The notes beneath the pieces were generated by a model that searched no databases, was not told the origin of the DNA, and saw nothing but the letters and a program-made list of their open reading frames with translations. Shown here one piece after another: positions 1-5,878 of a stretch of 6,338 nucleotides of DNA (the first letter of the stretch is position 1; every line of letters starts with the position of its first letter). The position numbers were made by a program, and so were the translations under genes. Origin of the DNA: Rickettsiales bacterium (GTDB lineage: Bacteria; Pseudomonadota; Alphaproteobacteria; Rickettsiales; UBA1997); the NCBI GenBank assembly GCA_947441695.1, contig CANEUK010000086.1, positions 1 to 6,338 of the forward strand, in the 5' to 3' direction.

Positions 1-35
1 TGCATCAAGCCGATTTATCTTTTAACTTTTTGGCT

Positions 36-878
36 TTAATTGCCCAAAATAGTGACAATTTCAGCATTATTTACATTCTCAATCATCTCAACTTCTGCCG
101 AATCTTTAGTAACTCTTTTTACCATCCCAATTAACAAGGCTGGCGGTATTGTATCTCCATCGCCAGAAGTAAAAATCCAGTCGCCTTGAATAACATTATG
201 ATTTTTTGGCAAGTATAAAATTTCCATCAGGTTGCTGCCATTGCCCGCTAAAATTCCTCTAACTCTTGATTTGGAAGTGATAATTGGAACTCGAGAACTG
301 GCGTCAGTTAATAAAATCAATCGTGATTTATCTTGGGCAACTTCAGCAATTCTACCGATAACTCCTTGTTCTCCCGCCACAACGCTGCCTTCTTTTATTT
401 CGCGATTTTCGCCAGCGTCGATGAATAGCTTTTGATTAAAAAGTTGATTTGATCTTCCGGTAATTTTAGCAACTTTAAAACTAGAAGTTTTCGAGCTAAC
501 AAAGTTTAAAATGTTGCGCAGCTCTTTATTTTCCTGATAAATATTAAGAGATTTAACGTAAAAATTTTTTAACTTGTTTAGCTCTTCTTTTAGCTCTTTA
601 TTTTCTTTTTTTGCATCAACCAGTTCGTGAAAATCAGTAACAAGATTGATTAAGGCGTTAAATGGAAAAGCTACCAACTTAACAATGGGAAGGGAAACGT
701 TGACAAACGCAAAAGAGACGCTTTTTTGAAAGTTTGAATTTACATGCGAGGTGATTAAAAAAATCACACATATCGAACAAAAAAATACAGTTTCGATTTT
801 GTTGAAAACCAAACCAAAACTGTGTTTCAAACTATAGTTTTTATTTTTTTTTTGTGAAAAATTTAAATGTTGAGCCAT
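36..878 (-). CDS. mreC: Rod shape-determining protein MreC
   Basis: MreC is the periplasmic, membrane-anchored scaffold of the elongasome, linking MreB filaments to MreD, RodA and PBP2 during side-wall peptidoglycan synthesis. The 280-residue product has a basic N-terminus, one hydrophobic segment at about residues 30-45 (VFFCSICVIFLITS), a Lys/Glu/Leu-rich coiled coil at about 86-122, and a C-terminal beta-domain from about 130. That domain carries the family signatures GVIGRI (172-177) and LLTDASSRVPII (189-200). The length is normal for the family. The ATG at 878 lies 5 nt after the mreB stop, with AAGG only 3 nt upstream, so translational coupling to mreB is likely. The gene ends at TAA with only 35 nt left in the window, so mreD, its usual next neighbour, cannot be judged. 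Identification rests on domain layout, motifs and position after mreB. Confidence 0.95.
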   Translation of the reverse strand: MAQHLNFSQKKNKNYSLKHSFGLVFNKIETVFFCSICVIFLITSHVNSNFQKSVSFAFVNVSLPIVKLVAFPFNALINLVTDFHELVDAKKENKELKEELNKLKNFYVKSLNIYQENKELRNILNFVSSKTSSFKVAKITGRSNQLFNQKLFIDAGENREIKEGSVVAGEQGVIGRIAEVAQDKSRLILLTDASSRVPIITSKSRVRGILAGNGSNLMEILYLPKNHNVIQGDWIFTSGDGDTIPPALLIGMVKRVTKDSAEVEMIENVNNAEIVTILGN

Positions 879-883
879 TGACC

Positions 884-1930
884 TTAGTCTTGTCTAAATA
901 AAGTAGCGCGAAACATTTTGGTGTTTTCTAAAACCTTGCCGCACCCATTAACAACACAAAGCAAAGGATCTTCGGCTACAAAAACTGGCAAACCAGTTGC
1001 TTGCCTTACAACATAATCTAAATTTTTTAACATTGCGCCTCCACCACTTAGAACAATTCCACGTTCAACAATATCAGAAGAAAGTTCTGGCGGAGTGCAT
1101 TCGAGAGCAACCTTGATAGCTTCAATAATTTGCTCAACTGGCTCCATCAAACTTTCTGAAATTTGTTTTTCGCTCAAAATCATTTCTTTTGGAATTCCGT
1201 TTGATAAATCGCGACCTTTAACTTCAATAGTTGATCCTTCTCCTTCAAAAGGGGAACAAGCTGCTCCAATATTTTTTTTGATTCTTTCTGCGGTTGATTC
1301 ACCAATTAGTAGGTTGTGATAACGTCTGATATAAGAAATAATTGCCTCGTCCATTTTATCGCCACCAACACGCACCGATCTTGAATAGACAATGCCGCCC
1401 AAAGATAAAATTCCAACTTCGGTAGTTCCGCCTCCAATATCAACAATCATTGAGCCAGTTGGTTCGGTTACTGGCAAATTAGCACCAATTGCCGCCGCCA
1501 TTGGCTCTTCAATTAAATAAACTTCGTTTGCTCCTGCCCCTTCCGCAGCATCTTGAATAGCTCGTCTTTCAACCGGAGTTGAACCAGAAGGCACGCAAAT
1601 AATTACCAAAGGTCCTAACCAGCTTCTGGTTTGGTTAACCTCGCGAATAAAATGTTTAATCATTTCTGCGGCAACTCTAAAATCGGCAATCACACCATCT
1701 TTAAGCGGACGAATCGCATCAATTTTTGCTGGCGTTCTTCCAAGCATCATTTTTGCAGTATTGCCAAAAGCGCAAGGAATCATTTTTCCATTTTCATTAA
1801 TAACCGCAACCACCGATGGCTCGTTTAAAACCACGCCATTACCACGAACATAAACCAATGTGTTGGCGGTTCCTAAGTCAATTGCGATGTCTTTAGAGGA
1901 AAGTGAAAAAAATTTTGAAAAAATGGCCAC
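884..1930 (-). CDS. mreB: Rod shape-determining protein MreB (actin-like ATPase)
   Basis: MreB is the bacterial actin homologue. It polymerises on ATP under the inner membrane and directs the elongasome. Numbered from the GTG at 1930, the 348-residue product has the phosphate-1 loop DIAIDLGTANTLVY (14-27), the phosphate-2 motif IVDIGGGTTEVG (162-173) and the adenosine motif GIVLSGGGAMLKN (291-303), the actin-fold signatures in order. E. coli MreB is 347 residues. The frame is open upstream to 1972, but I reject that longer start because it overlaps leuA. The GTG has GGAG 7 nt upstream and gives the usual N-terminus (MAIFSKFF, hydrophobic and probably membrane-binding). It starts 2 nt after the leuA stop and is followed closely by mreC, so co-transcription is likely. 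No key residue is missing. Confidence 0.97.
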   Translation of the reverse strand: MAIFSKFFSLSSKDIAIDLGTANTLVYVRGNGVVLNEPSVVAVINENGKMIPCAFGNTAKMMLGRTPAKIDAIRPLKDGVIADFRVAAEMIKHFIREVNQTRSWLGPLVIICVPSGSTPVERRAIQDAAEGAGANEVYLIEEPMAAAIGANLPVTEPTGSMIVDIGGGTTEVGILSLGGIVYSRSVRVGGDKMDEAIISYIRRYHNLLIGESTAERIKKNIGAACSPFEGEGSTIEVKGRDLSNGIPKEMILSEKQISESLMEPVEQIIEAIKVALECTPPELSSDIVERGIVLSGGGAMLKNLDYVVRQATGLPVFVAEDPLLCVVNGCGKVLENTKMFRATLFRQD

Positions 1931-1943
1931 GTTTACTCTCCTT
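1928..1943 (-). promoter_or_regulatory. mreB ribosome binding site and GTG start, embedded in the end of leuA
   Basis: On the minus strand the last leuA codons read AAA GGA GAG TAA, and these bases form the Shine-Dalgarno AAGGAG (1938-1943). Seven bases after GGAG comes GTG (1930-1928). This is the strongest ribosome binding site among the genes here. It fixes the mreB start and suggests that ribosomes finishing leuA help initiate mreB. Confidence 0.85.
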
Positions 1944-3498
1944 TTGAATGTGTTTGAAGCTTTTCCAAGCAATTAATATAAGAAATGGCTGAAGCAACTA
2001 AAACATTGGTATCAGCACCATTAGCACTAAAAATTCGATTATTTTGTTTTAACCTGACTGCAACAGTTGCTTGGGCGTCGATGCCTTCTGTTACTGCCTG
2101 AACTTGGTATAATTCAAGTTCAGCACTGTGCGGAATAATATTTTTTATGGCATTAAAAATTGCATCCACAGGTCCGTCTTTTGAAAAAAAAGTAGAAGCG
2201 ACCTCTTCATTGTCAATTTTTATTTTGACCTTTGCTGACGCTGGTTCAAGGGTGGAACAATTAACATGCAAATCTACCAATTTATAACGCGATTTGGTGT
2301 GAACAATTGAGTTGTCAACTAGTGAGACAATATCTTCGTCTAAAATTTCTTTTTTTTTGTCAGCCAATTCTTTGAATTTTTTAAAGGCTTGAGCCAACAT
2401 TTCTTCGCTTAATTCGTAGCCAATTTCTTTGAGGCGATCTTTAAAAGCAGCGCGTCCAGAGAGTTTTCCTAAGGTTAAAGATGATTTTTCCAAACCAACC
2501 GATTCTGGCGTCATTATTTCGTAAGTTTCGCGATTTTTCAAAACGCCATCTTGGTGAATGCCGCTTTCATGAGCAAAAGCGTTGGCGCCAACAATGGCTT
2601 TGTTATATTGAACTTGAAAACCCGTAATACTCGAAACCAATTTTGAAACGCGCGAAATCATGGTGGTGTCAATATTGGTTTCAACTTGATAAAAATCGCC
2701 GCGCGTTTTTATTGCCATCACAATTTCTTCTAAAGCCGCGTTGCCCGCGCGCTCGCCAATGCCGTTGATGGTGCATTCAATTTGACGAGCGCCAGCGCGC
2801 ATTGCCGCCAAAGAATTGGCAACCGCAAGCCCCAAATCATCGTGACAATGCGTTGAAATTATGGCTTTGTCGATGTTGGAAACGTTATTTTTAATTGCCC
2901 AAATTAGCGCAAAATATTCGTCAGGAGTTGTATATCCAACAGTGTCTGGAATGTTGATAACGTTTGCGCCAGCCTTAATTGCGGTTTCAATTGCTTTGAA
3001 TAAAAAATCGGGTTTTGAACGCGTGGCGTCTTCGGGCGACCAATCAACTTCGTCGCATAAATTGCGCGCTAAACCAACGCTATCGGTAATTGCGCTTAAA
3101 ACTTGCGCCTCATCCATTTTTAGTTTGAACTTCATGTGAATTGGGCTGGTGGCAAGAAACGTGTGAATACGAGGTTTGGCGGCGGGTTTGATCGCCTCGA
3201 AAGTGCGCTCAATATCTGATTTTTTGGCGCGCGCCAATCCACAAATTGTTGAATTTTTGATGGTTTTGGCAATGCGATTAACCGCGGCAAAATCGCCGTC
3301 CGACGCCGCCGGAAACCCCGCTTCAATTACATCGACGCCCATTTTTTCAAGAGATTTGGCAATCAATAATTTTTCTTCCAAATTCATTGTCGCGCCCGGA
3401 GCTTGTTCGCCATCGCGCAGCGTTGTGTCAAAAATTATTATTTTTTCTTTAATTAAATTCGACGAGTCGAATTCTTTAATCACTTTTGATGCGACCAT
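1933..3498 (-). CDS. leuA: 2-isopropylmalate synthase
   Basis: LeuA condenses acetyl-CoA with 2-oxoisovalerate to 2-isopropylmalate, the first committed step of leucine synthesis, in the cytoplasm. The 521-residue product (from ATG 3498) opens its TIM barrel with FDTTLRDGEQAPGATM (23-38), where R28 and D29 belong to the catalytic and metal site. The metal ligands H217 and H219 lie in STHCHDDLGLAVANS. NGIGERAGNAALEE (245-258) and HESGIHQDG (310-318) are also family motifs. The C-terminal regulatory domain (about 400-515, with SKDGPVDAIFNAIK) is present, so leucine feedback control is expected. E. coli LeuA is 523 residues. A TTG at 3513 would add five residues; neither start has a clear Shine-Dalgarno and I prefer the ATG. 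The homologous homocitrate and citramalate synthases are less likely given full-length similarity to LeuA. It abuts mreB, with no other leu gene in view. Confidence 0.96.
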   Translation of the reverse strand: MVASKVIKEFDSSNLIKEKIIIFDTTLRDGEQAPGATMNLEEKLLIAKSLEKMGVDVIEAGFPAASDGDFAAVNRIAKTIKNSTICGLARAKKSDIERTFEAIKPAAKPRIHTFLATSPIHMKFKLKMDEAQVLSAITDSVGLARNLCDEVDWSPEDATRSKPDFLFKAIETAIKAGANVINIPDTVGYTTPDEYFALIWAIKNNVSNIDKAIISTHCHDDLGLAVANSLAAMRAGARQIECTINGIGERAGNAALEEIVMAIKTRGDFYQVETNIDTTMISRVSKLVSSITGFQVQYNKAIVGANAFAHESGIHQDGVLKNRETYEIMTPESVGLEKSSLTLGKLSGRAAFKDRLKEIGYELSEEMLAQAFKKFKELADKKKEILDEDIVSLVDNSIVHTKSRYKLVDLHVNCSTLEPASAKVKIKIDNEEVASTFFSKDGPVDAIFNAIKNIIPHSAELELYQVQAVTEGIDAQATVAVRLKQNNRIFSANGADTNVLVASAISYINCLEKLQTHSKGE

Positions 3499-3534
3499 TT
3501 TTAGTTTTTTCAATTGAAAGTTAGGCTGACAAAC

Positions 3535-3558
3535 TACAAATTCGCCGCTTTATTTGTA
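3535..3558. promoter_or_regulatory. Dyad symmetry upstream of leuA, possible operator
   Basis: Perfect 7-bp inverted arms TACAAAT (3535-3541) and ATTTGTA (3552-3558) flank a 10-nt spacer that is GC-richer than its surroundings (TCGCCGCTTT). The dyad lies 37-60 nt upstream of the leuA ATG, in the 110-nt gap after the beta-lactamase gene, where the leuA operon promoter should be. No T-tract follows on either strand, so a terminator is unlikely. I see no leucine-rich leader peptide that would suggest attenuation. Use as an operator is inference. Confidence 0.35.
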
Positions 3559-3608
3559 AATTAAAAATGCCTTGAAAATAGCTCGAAAGCGATTGCAAAG
3601 TTAAAAAT

Positions 3609-4400
3609 TTAATTTTTTTGTTTTTTGGTAAGTTCTATCAATTTTTCGCGAGCCATTTGTTTCGCCTGTTTGCCGCCAGAATAATCAAGATTATTTTTGT
3701 CTTCGAGATAATTAGCAAAAATAATTTTTCGTTCTTCTTTTTGAATCCACCCAACAAACCAGCCGTTTTGCGCGCCATTGTCAGAAGAATCGCAAGAGCC
3801 AGTTTTGCCGTAAAGTTTCCAACCATTTGGCAAATCTTCAACAAATAAAATATTTTTGGTCATTTGCTGCGCTCTAAGGCTCAAAGCAAATTTCCCATCA
3901 AGAAATTTTTGCAAAAATTCCACTTGTTCTTGAGGCGAAATTTGCAAAGAGCTACCAAGCCAACTTTCAGTAAGTCCGTTATTTTTGCCCAAATCGCCAG
4001 ACAAATCGCCATTTCCGTAATCAAATTTTTTTACGTAATTGCTAAATTTTTTTTCACCAAGTTTTTGCGTGATAATTTGCGAATACCAAACGCAGCTATT
4101 TTTTAACCATTTTTGTGGATTATGCGGAACTTTCCAAAACTCAATATAATCAGCGTAGCCTTCCTTAAACGGCAATTCGGGATGAGTTTCGTCAATTAAA
4201 AATCCGTCATCAAAACCCATTAAACTGATGGCGATTTTAAAAGTTGAGCAAGGCGATTTACGCGCTTTGCAAGCGTTATTTTTTTGATCGCTTTGCGAGA
4301 TTATTTTATTATTTTCGGTAGCAAAAAAACAGTTCATTTCTGCAAAAGCTTGGGCGCGAAACAAGATAAAAAAGCTAGCCAATAAAATTACTTTTTTCAC
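3609..4400 (-). CDS. bla: Class D (OXA-type) serine beta-lactamase, exported
   Basis: This enzyme hydrolyses beta-lactams in the periplasm through an active-site serine assisted by a carboxylated lysine. The 263-residue product from GTG 4400 has every class D motif in order: S52-T-F-K55, S102-C-V104, Y128-G-N130, W147 in ESWLGSSLQISPQEQVEFL, and K199-T-G-S202 followed by GWFVGW (213-218). The N-terminus is a typical Sec signal peptide (KKVILLASFFILF) with likely cleavage after AQAFA (about residue 20). The frame is also open from TTG 4421, which would add seven residues before the KK. GTG gives the cleaner signal peptide, but neither start has a Shine-Dalgarno. The length fits OXA enzymes, and the sequence resembles the OXA-1/OXA-29 style more than BlaR sensors, which carry a large membrane domain absent here. 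Base composition matches its neighbours, so it looks resident rather than recently acquired. Spectrum and expression cannot be read from sequence. Confidence 0.93.
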   Translation of the reverse strand: MKKVILLASFFILFRAQAFAEMNCFFATENNKIISQSDQKNNACKARKSPCSTFKIAISLMGFDDGFLIDETHPELPFKEGYADYIEFWKVPHNPQKWLKNSCVWYSQIITQKLGEKKFSNYVKKFDYGNGDLSGDLGKNNGLTESWLGSSLQISPQEQVEFLQKFLDGKFALSLRAQQMTKNILFVEDLPNGWKLYGKTGSCDSSDNGAQNGWFVGWIQKEERKIIFANYLEDKNNLDYSGGKQAKQMAREKLIELTKKQKN

Positions 4401-4553
4401 ATGAATTTCAATTTTTATCAAAAAAGTTTATTTAAAATTTCTCTCAAATAAGAGCTAATAAAATTGAAGATGCTTTGATAGCAATAAATTAAGTAATAAA
4501 TTAATTGCGGTTAAAAAAGTTTTTTTAAAAATTAGCCAAAAATTTATTAAAAG
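4401..4553. promoter_or_regulatory. Divergent promoter region between bla and ldcA
   Basis: This 153-nt, very AT-rich gap must hold start signals for both divergent genes. Rightward, TTGATA (4475-4480) and TAAATT (4497-4502), 16 nt apart, are the best -35/-10 pair for ldcA. Leftward, TTGCTA (4484-4479) and TATTAG (4460-4455), 18 nt apart, form a weaker pair for bla. The outward pairs overlap near 4479-4484. In such AT-rich sequence, matches arise easily by chance, so the exact boxes are tentative. Confidence 0.35.
4481..4508. repeat. Direct repeat inside a short dyad in the divergent intergenic region
   Basis: Two perfect copies of AATAAATTAA (4483-4492 and 4495-4504) lie 12 bp apart, close to one helical turn. 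They are bracketed by GCAAT (4481-4485) and its reverse complement ATTGC (4504-4508). The element overlaps the putative ldcA promoter. It could be a regulator site shared by bla and ldcA, but low-complexity AT sequence is an alternative explanation. Confidence 0.35.
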
Positions 4554-5498
4554 ATGAAACAAAAATTTCTGGTCAAAAAAGACTTTGTCGACATTGTTTC
4601 GCCTAGTACCGCTTGCGCCGCGCAAGAATTTAAAAAAATCAAAAATTTTCTTGAAAAAATTGACTTAAAACCGCGAATTTTTTTTGAAAAAGAATTAAGT
4701 TTGTCAAAACCCGCAACCAACGAATTTGCGTCTTTTGCGCCCAAACTGCGTTTTGAACAATTTAAAAGCGCGGTCAATTCTGACTCAAAAATAATTTGGT
4801 GCGCTCGCGGCGGCTACGGAAGTGCCGAAATTTTGTCATTTTTAGAAGAAATGCCAAAACCCAAAATTCAAAAAATCTTCATCGGATTTTCCGACATTTC
4901 GTCGTTAAATAGTTTTTTAATTGAAAAGTGGAATTGGCAAGTTTTAAGTGCGCCAATGTTGGCTCAAATTGCGCTTGAGAAAGTTTCAAAAAAATCAATT
5001 TTAGCAATTTGTGATTTTATTTTTGGTAAAAAAACTGAATTAAAATATTCGCTAAAATTACTTGCGGGCGATGCAAAAAATACAATCGAAGCCAAAATTA
5101 CTGGCGGCTGCTTAAGCGTTTTGGCGGCACAATTTGACACCAAAAATCAACTAAATTGGCAAGATAAAATTTTATTTCTCGAAGACGAAGGCGAAAGCGG
5201 CGAAAGGCTCGATCGCTATTTTAATCAATTGATTGAAATTTTTTTAGAAAAAAAACTTTTGCCAAAAGCAATTATTTTAGGAAATTTTTTAGAAACCAAC
5301 GCTCACGGCGCGCCACAAGCCAAAAACATTAAAATTGCTTTGGCAAAATTTGCTAAAAAACTGACTGAAAAAAAAATTAACATCGCGCTTTTTGAAGAAA
5401 AAACCAAGTGTTTAGGACATTCTAAAAACATGCTTCCGCTAATTTTGGGAGCTAAGGCTAAAATTTCTGCTAACGGATTTTTAACGCAAAAATTTTAG
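4554..5498 (+). CDS. ldcA: LD-carboxypeptidase, peptidase family S66
   Basis: LdcA removes the terminal D-alanine from murein tetrapeptides in the cytoplasm, letting cell-wall fragments re-enter peptidoglycan synthesis. The 314-residue product (family about 300) has the N-terminal strand motif VDIVSPSTA (12-20), RGGYGSAEIL (85-94), and the nucleophile elbow IGFSDISSLNS with Ser113. LFLEDEGE (207-214) supplies the catalytic Glu, and GHSKNMLPLILGA supplies His289. This completes the S66 Ser-Glu-His triad. There is no signal peptide, consistent with a cytoplasmic enzyme. MccF, the microcin C immunity peptidase, has the same fold and cannot be excluded, but a peptidoglycan setting and no microcin genes favour LdcA. 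The start ATG has no Shine-Dalgarno, and no better in-frame start precedes the first conserved strand. It is divergent from the beta-lactamase gene and monocistronic as far as visible. Confidence 0.9.
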   Translation: MKQKFLVKKDFVDIVSPSTACAAQEFKKIKNFLEKIDLKPRIFFEKELSLSKPATNEFASFAPKLRFEQFKSAVNSDSKIIWCARGGYGSAEILSFLEEMPKPKIQKIFIGFSDISSLNSFLIEKWNWQVLSAPMLAQIALEKVSKKSILAICDFIFGKKTELKYSLKLLAGDAKNTIEAKITGGCLSVLAAQFDTKNQLNWQDKILFLEDEGESGERLDRYFNQLIEIFLEKKLLPKAIILGNFLETNAHGAPQAKNIKIALAKFAKKLTEKKINIALFEEKTKCLGHSKNMLPLILGAKAKISANGFLTQKF

Positions 5499-5624
5499 TT
5501 TGTTTTTTGTTAAGTGAATTTTTAAAAAATCTTTTTTTATTCTTCTTTTTTTGCAAAAAAAATCCGAGCTTTTTTCTTGAAAAATTGCCACCAAGCAAGG
5601 TTTTGGTGTAAAATTATCAACTCT
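5499..5624. other. AT-rich spacer after ldcA, nothing recognisable
   Basis: This stretch is dominated by T- and A-runs, including T7GCA7 around 5546-5560 and an A8/T6 pair at about 5555-5575 with a short CG-containing loop. Either could weakly stop transcription from ldcA, but neither forms a GC-rich stem followed by a clean T-tract. I see no gene, RNA or repeat here that I can support. Confidence 0.4.
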
Positions 5625-5847
5625 AAAAACATAGTTTCTGGCAAAAATTTTAACATAAATGCCCTGGATAATTCTTTGGATAATTCTTTGGGCAACATTG
5701 CTAATAGAGGCAATTTAGAAAGTTTGGCTCAAATGTGAGTTTAAATATTGGCGAAATTTGCTTTTAAAATCGCGTCAGAACTTTTCTGAATCTGATTCTT
5801 ACTCAATTGGAATGAATCTTGGAATTAGCGGCAATTCAGGCTTCTAA
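5625..5847 (+). pseudogene. Relic of a filamentous-hemagglutinin-like (FHA/CdiA-type) repeat protein
   Basis: Three forward frames read as consecutive parts of one protein. The first (to the TGA at 5736) ends ...NALDNSLDNSLGNIANRG, NLESLAQ. The second, from about 5732, gives NVSLNIG. The third (about 5755 to the TAA at 5845) gives NLLLKSRQNF followed by SDSYSIGMNLGISGNSGF. Adding one base near 5731-5733 and one near 5753-5756, both at A-runs, would join them. The result has the G-N-L-x-L-x-S-x-Q ... S/D-rich ... G-x-x-x-G-x-S-G-x-S-G-F pattern of hemagglutinin repeats in two-partner-secretion exoproteins. No start codon, secretion domain or effector domain remains. I recognise the pattern by eye only. 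Random AT-rich sequence or a small unrelated gene are alternatives. Confidence 0.45.
5665..5688 (+). repeat. 12-bp tandem duplication, two perfect copies
   Basis: TGGATAATTCTT occurs twice head to tail (5665-5676 and 5677-5688). In the first frame of the hemagglutinin-like relic it encodes LDNS-LDNS, so it preserves that frame, as expected for a duplication that arose while the sequence was coding. Confidence 0.8.
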
Positions 5848-5850
5848 TCG

Positions 5851-5870
5851 AAAAATTTTAGAAAATTTTT
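5851..5870. repeat. AT-only inverted repeat between converging transcription units
   Basis: AAAAATTTT (5851-5859) and AAAATTTTT (5862-5870) are perfect 9-bp inverted arms around a 2-nt spacer, followed on the plus strand by ATCATTTTTT. The repeat lies between the rightward relic and the leftward ankyrin gene, where a terminator would be useful. A stem of only A-T pairs is weak, so its function is uncertain. Confidence 0.35.
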
Positions 5871-5878
5871 ATCATTTT

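Noticed and set aside
1..8. Possible TTG/ATG start of mreD on the minus strand at the left edge
   Set aside because: Only a few bases are visible and there is no Shine-Dalgarno, so nothing supports a coding call beyond expected gene order.
1931..1972. Longer MreB start with 14 extra residues overlapping leuA
   Set aside because: The GTG at 1930 has a strong, well-spaced Shine-Dalgarno and yields the usual MreB N-terminus. The extension is leuA coding sequence in another frame.
3224..3237. 14-bp palindrome TTGGCGCGCGCCAA inside leuA
   Set aside because: It encodes conserved LeuA residues (LARA), and its symmetry follows from the codons; no partner copy is seen nearby.
2861..3517. Open frames antisense to leuA on the plus strand and a second minus-strand frame at 3132-3326
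   Set aside because: They mirror leuA codon structure, lack recognisable motifs and overlap a certain gene.
3573..3600. GCT-TTCG-AGC mini-hairpin after bla as a terminator
   Set aside because: The stem is only 3 bp and no uninterrupted T-tract follows, so it is too weak to call.
3618..4106. Open frames inside the beta-lactamase gene on both strands
   Set aside because: Low-complexity Phe/Lys/Ile-rich translations from AT-rich sequence, fully overlapping a gene with all class D motifs.
4511..4528. Palindrome TTAAAAAAGTTTTTTTAA upstream of ldcA as a terminator
   Set aside because: An A-T-only stem in the promoter region of a divergent pair; there is no transcript for it to terminate and it is expected by chance in this composition.
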